Shown: positions 18,430-22,482 of the stretch, piece after piece
Position numbering within the stretch: position 1 is the stretch's first letter
How the letters are laid out: each line of letters starts with the position of its first letter
DNA from: Coleophoma eucalyptorum
Lineage: Eukaryota > Ascomycota > Leotiomycetes > Helotiales > Dermateaceae
Length of the DNA: 22,482 bases
Reading direction: 5' to 3'
Assembly (NCBI GenBank): GCA_026120035.1
Contig: JALRME010000091.1
Span: 1-22,482, forward strand
Notes under the pieces: generated by a model
Databases searched by the model: none
Seen by the model: only the letters and a program-made list of their open reading frames with translations
Told to the model about the DNA's origin: nothing
Position numbers and translations under genes: made by a program

Positions 18430-19480
18430 CAGCTGTAGTACGCTACTAAAGGGGTTGTGGAGATGCCGAAAGCACAAGAACCTTAGCCTCTCTTCGGCAT
18501 TGGCGGTAGGATCCATGTTCTTATAGCCTTACCACCGGACTTCTCCACAAGTCGATTCGGCGGTCGCCCGACTGGCTCCGCTTACCGCTCCCCACACATC
18601 GCCTTGGGGGCCGTAGGGGGACCGTTGATGTATTTAGCTATTGAGTAAGCACTCCAAGTCAGCTGATGTACCCTACTCGCAGACTGGCTTTTTGGGCCTT
18701 TCGTAGCATAGAGCTGCTGGGAGATTCTTGTGGCACTGGACTTGCTAGCTTATTACTCTCTGATCCTCGACCGACTCTCTCAAGGTCTGCCTGAGCGCTT
18801 TCAACAAAAGCAAGACTTTTAATAAGCAGTCTGAAATTATAGATTACTGAATGGTAGATATGATTCGAAGTGATAATCTTGCATTGACTTGCCTACTAAT
18901 GAGGTTGATAACTACGTGTTTATTTAGATTTCCAGAATCACTTACAAGATGCTGCATTGTTGTAGGAGTCATGGCTTCTGCTAGGAGTGGCCCTTCATTA
19001 TCGACAAGCTAGTATTCAACCTCAACATCCCATGTTCTTTGTGGAGTAGCAGGCTGTTCGGGCATAGGGTTTGAGGAAGCTTCGAAGTTTGCTCTGAGAA
19101 TCCGCGGTATATCGTCTTCGAGAATCAGCGGGCTATCTGAGACTTGTTAAGGAGCTGCCCTTCACATTTACGGGAAGCTGGCATACCTCGAGTACCATCG
19201 TTAGAAATATGCTGACCTTCATTTGTGCTTTGAGCTGGTGGTTCCTGGGATCACCGGAGGGTCCACACTGTTGCAAAGACCTCTTTGAAGGGAACATATG
19301 TGGACGATTTCCTCCAGATTATGTGTATCTCCTGACAGTACAGGTCGGTTCTGGGCGATAAATCTCATGGACTTGGCGACGTTTGTTTCGGCTACGTTGG
19401 TCGGTTTCCCCTATGCTTTTCCCGGTTGATTGTTAGGGCCTTTTTAAGATGGATGCTGTTCTGATCCTGTTCAAGGTGCT
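18430..19480 (-). pseudogene. Decayed, frameshifted coding-like region, unassigned
   Basis: Composition rises above the AT-rich flanks, and minus-strand translation gives protein-like blocks in changing frames. Examples are NVAETNVAKSMRFIAQNRPV (about 19395-19335), DIPRILRANFEAS and QPATPQRTWDVEVEY (about 19110-19015), and AQADLERVGRGSESNK (about 18800-18750). At least three frame changes and several stops separate them. TTGTGGAGATG at 18454 and its near-inverse CTTCTCCACAA at 18540 flank a short segment. I do not recognise the family. A retroelement polyprotein, or the spacer region of one, is possible but not shown. Confidence 0.35.
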
Positions 19481-20112
19481 AGGATCGAATAAGGTGAGAA
19501 CAATTGTATGCATTTTTTCTTGAATTGAATTGGACTGTTGGGCCACTATTGGCGGATTCCCATACTAATATCTAAATTCTAGAGTGATCACGTCTGGGGT
19601 AATTCACAACTGTAGTATGTGTGTTTTAAGAATGTTTTAATCCCACCACCTACAGAGCAAACATCGTAGACCGTGCCAGCATGATCCTTGTAGGTAACGT
19701 GACTCTTGTAGGCCAACAGATCCTAATCAACCTTTCTGAACGAATATTTGATGTCCTTGCCGTACTGAGCTTCGAGGAAAAGGTTGCATTAGGCTCTTGG
19801 GAGCTTCAAGGCTTCTCAGCTCTAGGGATGCTAAGGTTTAAGGTCCAGAAATTTGGTTCGGTAGATGCCGACATATCATCAAGGCCACCCCAATTACGTG
19901 CGCCGCTGTTAAACAAAAGTATTTTCGGAATTGACCGATATTACTCCCACGGCGGGTGCGGAGATGCGGAGAACATGTAAAGGCAGGGAAGCGGGGAAGA
20001 CGTTGTTTATATTCATGGGCACTCCACAGTCAATGTATCAGGGACGCTTTGCCTCAGTTCATTTGGAGACACGCATCGAGTCATTCCGTCTCTACCATAC
20101 AATTTGAACACC
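19481..20112 (+). promoter_or_regulatory. Upstream region of the second P450
   Basis: A 99-codon frame (19681-19980, MILVGNVTLVGQQILINL...) is open but has no recognisable domain, and I would not call it a gene. CGG-AGATG-CGG at 19959-19969 is a direct-repeat triplet of the kind bound by Zn2Cys6 factors, about 145 bp before the start. ACACCATGG around 20113 gives the P450 start a good context. Confidence 0.4.
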
Positions 20113-21806
20113 ATGGCTATCCTTAGTAAGATCATAGAAATTGTGAGAGATTACTCATTGCCCATTCTATTCCTCTCTCTGTTTGCCCACCTAGCACGCA
20201 ACCGATATAAGTCCCGCCATCTTCTAGCCATCCCCGGTCCATATTTGGCTTCTCTGAGCGATGTGTGGGCGGCCGTCCATTGTTGGCTGGGCAATCCTCA
20301 TGAGGACTATCTTTTACATCGCAAATACCACTCGGCTCTTCTCCGCATAGGTCCAGCCAAAATCGCCGTCGCTGACCCTGAAGCGATTCGGCTCATCTAT
20401 GGGTATAAGACTGTCTTTAAGAAGGTGTGCCGTATATAGCTTTGTCATCCAAGGTCATCCCGTTAACTGTGCAATAGAGTCGTCTTTATTTCACGCAATC
20501 TCAAGTGACGCGACATGGAGATCTTATCGAAAATCTCGCCTCAACCATGGATGAAGAGAAGCACGCCCTTCTCCGCCGTCCTGTAGCGCATGCTTACGCA
20601 ATGAGCACACTCGTGGAGTTCGAGCCACTTGTTGATTCAACTTCAAAGACATTCATACATGAAATTGAGAATCGATTTGTTAAGCCTGAACAGGAATGCC
20701 CCCTTTCTAAGTGGCTTCAGATGTATGCTTTTGACGTCATGTGAGTCCCAGAAAGTCAATGATATCTATCCCTCTGCTAAATAATCACCAGTGGTGAGTT
20801 GACTTTTAGTAAGAGAATTGGCTTTTTAGAGGAAGGGAAAGATATTGACAACATGATGCACCATACTGCGCGAATGATGGACTACACTGGTATTGTAAGA
20901 ACGATATCAAATTTGCAACTTATGCCCTTTTCTGATGCCCTCCAGATTGGAAATATCCCTAGTATAGACGAGTATATAAGGATCAAGAACCCTATCCTCC
21001 ATATGTTGCAGCCCGAAGGTTATATTCTCAACTGGACACGCAAACAGATCCAGGACCACGTCGCCTACCCAAACGCATCATGCCCCGATTTCCTAACCCG
21101 ATTTTTATCAGCACGGGAGAAATTCCCAGAACTCCTTAGCGAAGACCAGACAGAAGATTACGCAAATACCAATGTTGCAGGTGGATCGGATACCACCGCC
21201 GTTATTCTTCGAGCGTTGGTATTTCATATGCTAGTTAATCCTGCGGTACTTGTGAAATTTTTCACCGAGGTCAAAACGGTACTAAAAGCTCGTTCTCAGG
21301 TGGAGGATTTTGATAAACCGATTAGTTGGACAGAGGGTCTGTCAATGACATATTATCAAGCGTGTATCAAGGAAGCCCTTAGATACCATCCTGCAACGGC
21401 ACAGATTCTGCCTCGGATCGTTCCCGATGGAGGAGTCGAACTCTGTGGGCGCTTTATTCCCGGTGGAACGACTGTAGGCTGCAACGCATGGACAGTTCAT
21501 CGGGATAAGACTCTATATGGCCCTGATGCTGATACCTTTCGCCCAGAGCGTTGGCTTGATTCACCACCGGAGCAAATCCGGCAAATGGAGAATTTGAGTT
21601 TCGCATTTGGCTACGGCGCACGTGGCTGTATAGGAAAGAATGTTGCTATGCTAGAGCTGACAAAATTTGTTCCTGAGTTATTCCGTCGATTTGATATAAG
21701 GCTGGTGGATCCGAAACGATATAAGGTCCATGCGGCTTGGTTGACTGTTCAAAGCGGATTGGATGTGAAGATTCGGAAGCGGGACCCTAAGTCACTTCTA
21801 AATTAA
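20113..21806 (+). CDS. Cytochrome P450 monooxygenase, complete, three exons
   Basis: Exons 20113-20424, 20478-20740 and 20792-21806 give 529 residues. Intron 1 (20425-20477, 53 nt) runs GTGTGC, GTTAAC, ATAG. Intron 2 (20741-20791, 51 nt) runs GTGAGT to CCAG. Joining restores FKKSRLYFTQ and FDVIGELTFSKR, both standard for fungal P450s. Residues 1-30 form a membrane anchor, followed by AIPGPYLASL. The I-helix AGGSDT is at about 321-326, E-x-x-R (EALR) at 386-389, PERW at 443-446, and the haem loop FGYGARGCIG has Cys at about 471. All catalytic elements are intact. It belongs to the same broad pisatin-demethylase-like group as the P450 at 5602 but is clearly divergent from it, not a recent duplicate. 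It is the last gene before the telomere, about 580 bp from the repeat. Substrate unknown. Confidence 0.94.
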
Positions 21807-21918
21807 CCTATTATAACAATCCTGAACAGAGATCATTAGTCACATAATCCGTAAAAGCAATTATAAGACAAAAGTAATATAATAGTAAGGGGAAGTAGGA
21901 TATTTCGTCATTTACGGA
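21807..21918. other. 3' flank of the P450, no feature
   Basis: AT-rich sequence leading to the TA dinucleotide (21919-21920) that abuts the truncated transposon. No gene. Confidence 0.4.
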
Positions 21919-22190
21919 TAACGTATTGGATAAGCGAGTGCACCAAACAAGCGAATGCATCACTTTCTAGCGCGACACGCTACCTTTCCTTTAATACCTT
22001 ATAACTCTACAATAAAATATAAATATGCTTCCGTACGAAAATAGGACTATCCTTGCACTCGAATCAATTGAAGCGAACCTAAGTTATAGTCTTAGAGCTA
22101 TAGCAAAGACCTATAATATTATACATACAATACTTCTACGAAGACACGCTAGAAAACTTGTACGACGCAATATCTAACTAAACTCGAAGA
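21919..22190 (+). mobile_element. Truncated pogo/Fot-type transposon, 5' end only
   Basis: Starting at ACGTATTGGATAAGCG (21921), preceded by TA, this looks like a pogo-type terminus. It has an internal near-direct repeat: ATAAGCGAGTGCACCA followed by ACAAGCGAATGCATCA. An ATG at 22025 encodes about 50 residues (NRTILALESIEA, SLRAIAKTYNI, RRHARKLVRR) matching the N-terminal psq/CENP-B-like helix-turn-helix of pogo transposases, then a stop. The catalytic part and the right terminus are absent, so the element is cut off near 22190. Its ends differ from those of the transposon at 211-2025, so it is a separate family. Confidence 0.7.
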
Positions 22191-22385
22191 AACTTACTGT
22201 CGGGACATCCCGAGAATTAGGCCTGATATGTTTACCGATATATCTACCGGGATGCTTCCCGATCCGTACGAAGCTCCCGAAAGGAAAAAGTAATTACTTT
22301 GTAGAACTTGATACGGCTCGGCCTAGACAAAAGCAAGGTAAAGGGAAGTCCGTACGAACATAAGGGGTTAGTCTTAAGTAGGGTA
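22191..22385. repeat. Telomere-associated sequence
   Basis: About 195 bp between the truncated transposon and the telomere. It contains two CGGGA-type inverted motifs: TCGGGA-CA-TCCCGA (22200-22213) and CGGGA-TGCT-TCCCG (22248-22261). The palindromic GTACG motif recurs at 22266 and 22351. No coding. This may be the chromosome-end element shared with other ends of the genome. Confidence 0.5.
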
Positions 22386-22482
22386 GGGTTAGGGTTAGGG
22401 TTAGGGTTAGGGTTAGGGTTAGGGTTAGGGTTAGGGTTAGGGTTAGGGTTAGGGTTAGGGTTAGGGTTAGGGTTAGGGTTAG
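22386..22482 (+). repeat. Telomere, (TTAGGG)n
   Basis: Sixteen consecutive GGGTTA units without interruption, running off the window's right edge. A shorter variant unit (TAGGG) precedes them at 22379-22385. The G-rich strand reads towards the right, as expected of a true chromosome end and not of an interstitial array. Confidence 0.98.

Noticed and set aside
19681..19980. 99-codon plus-strand frame before the second P450
   Set aside because: No domain, signal or codon pattern to support it; kept only as a note in the upstream region.
1..22482. tRNA, rRNA, CRISPR or a biosynthetic backbone enzyme (PKS, NRPS, terpene cyclase)
   Set aside because: I looked for their hallmark motifs on both strands and saw none.

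Overview
This window is the end of a chromosome from a filamentous ascomycete (Pezizomycotina). The right edge is a perfect TTAGGG array whose G-rich strand runs 5'->3' off the end, so position 22482 lies in the telomere itself. Supporting signs are short introns of 50-76 nt with GT/GC-AG borders, fungal cytochromes P450, a LaeA-like methyltransferase, a fungal GT90 glycosyltransferase, a HET-type incompatibility pseudogene, an OrsD/DUF3505-type zinc finger and Fot1/pogo-type DNA transposons with RIP-like decay. I cannot name the genus.

Layout, left to right. 1-210 is a dispersed repeat with an inverted, more mutated copy at about 12900-13055. 211-2025 is a Fot1/pogo-type transposon with perfect terminal inverted repeats and TA duplications but a broken transposase. 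2162-2734 (-) is an intact NUDIX hydrolase. 3239-3748 holds two convergent gene fragments, one an OrsD-type zinc finger. About 4020-5221 is a decayed Tc1/mariner transposase. 5602-7199 (-) is a complete three-exon P450, divergent from a complete LaeA-like methyltransferase (7655-8859, +) across a 455-bp shared promoter. 8990-10210 has no confident gene. 10212-10670 is a fragment of a zinc-type alcohol dehydrogenase. 11060-12565 (+) is a three-exon GT90 glycosyltransferase. 12580-13670 is repeat debris. 13669-14760 (-) is a HET-protein remnant with two in-frame stops. 15300-16500 has two promoter-like stretches with no complete gene behind them and a hairpin-rich MITE-like element. 16746-17870 (-) is a complete secreted kievitone hydratase/AttH-like (CrtC-fold) protein. 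18430-19480 is decayed, unassigned, coding-like sequence. 20113-21806 (+) is a second complete P450. 21921-22190 is a truncated second pogo-type transposon, followed by about 200 bp of telomere-associated sequence and the telomere.

Taken together, five complete accessory enzymes (two P450s, a LaeA-like methyltransferase, a secreted hydratase/cyclase-fold protein and a GT90) sit among transposon debris within 17 kb of a telomere. No polyketide synthase, NRPS or terpene cyclase is visible. The set therefore fits an accessory small-molecule modification or detoxification island, or the edge of a broken cluster, better than a complete biosynthetic cluster. The pairing of a kievitone-hydratase-like secreted protein with P450s of the general pisatin-demethylase-like type suggests phytoalexin or xenobiotic detoxification. 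That is a hypothesis, not something the sequence proves.
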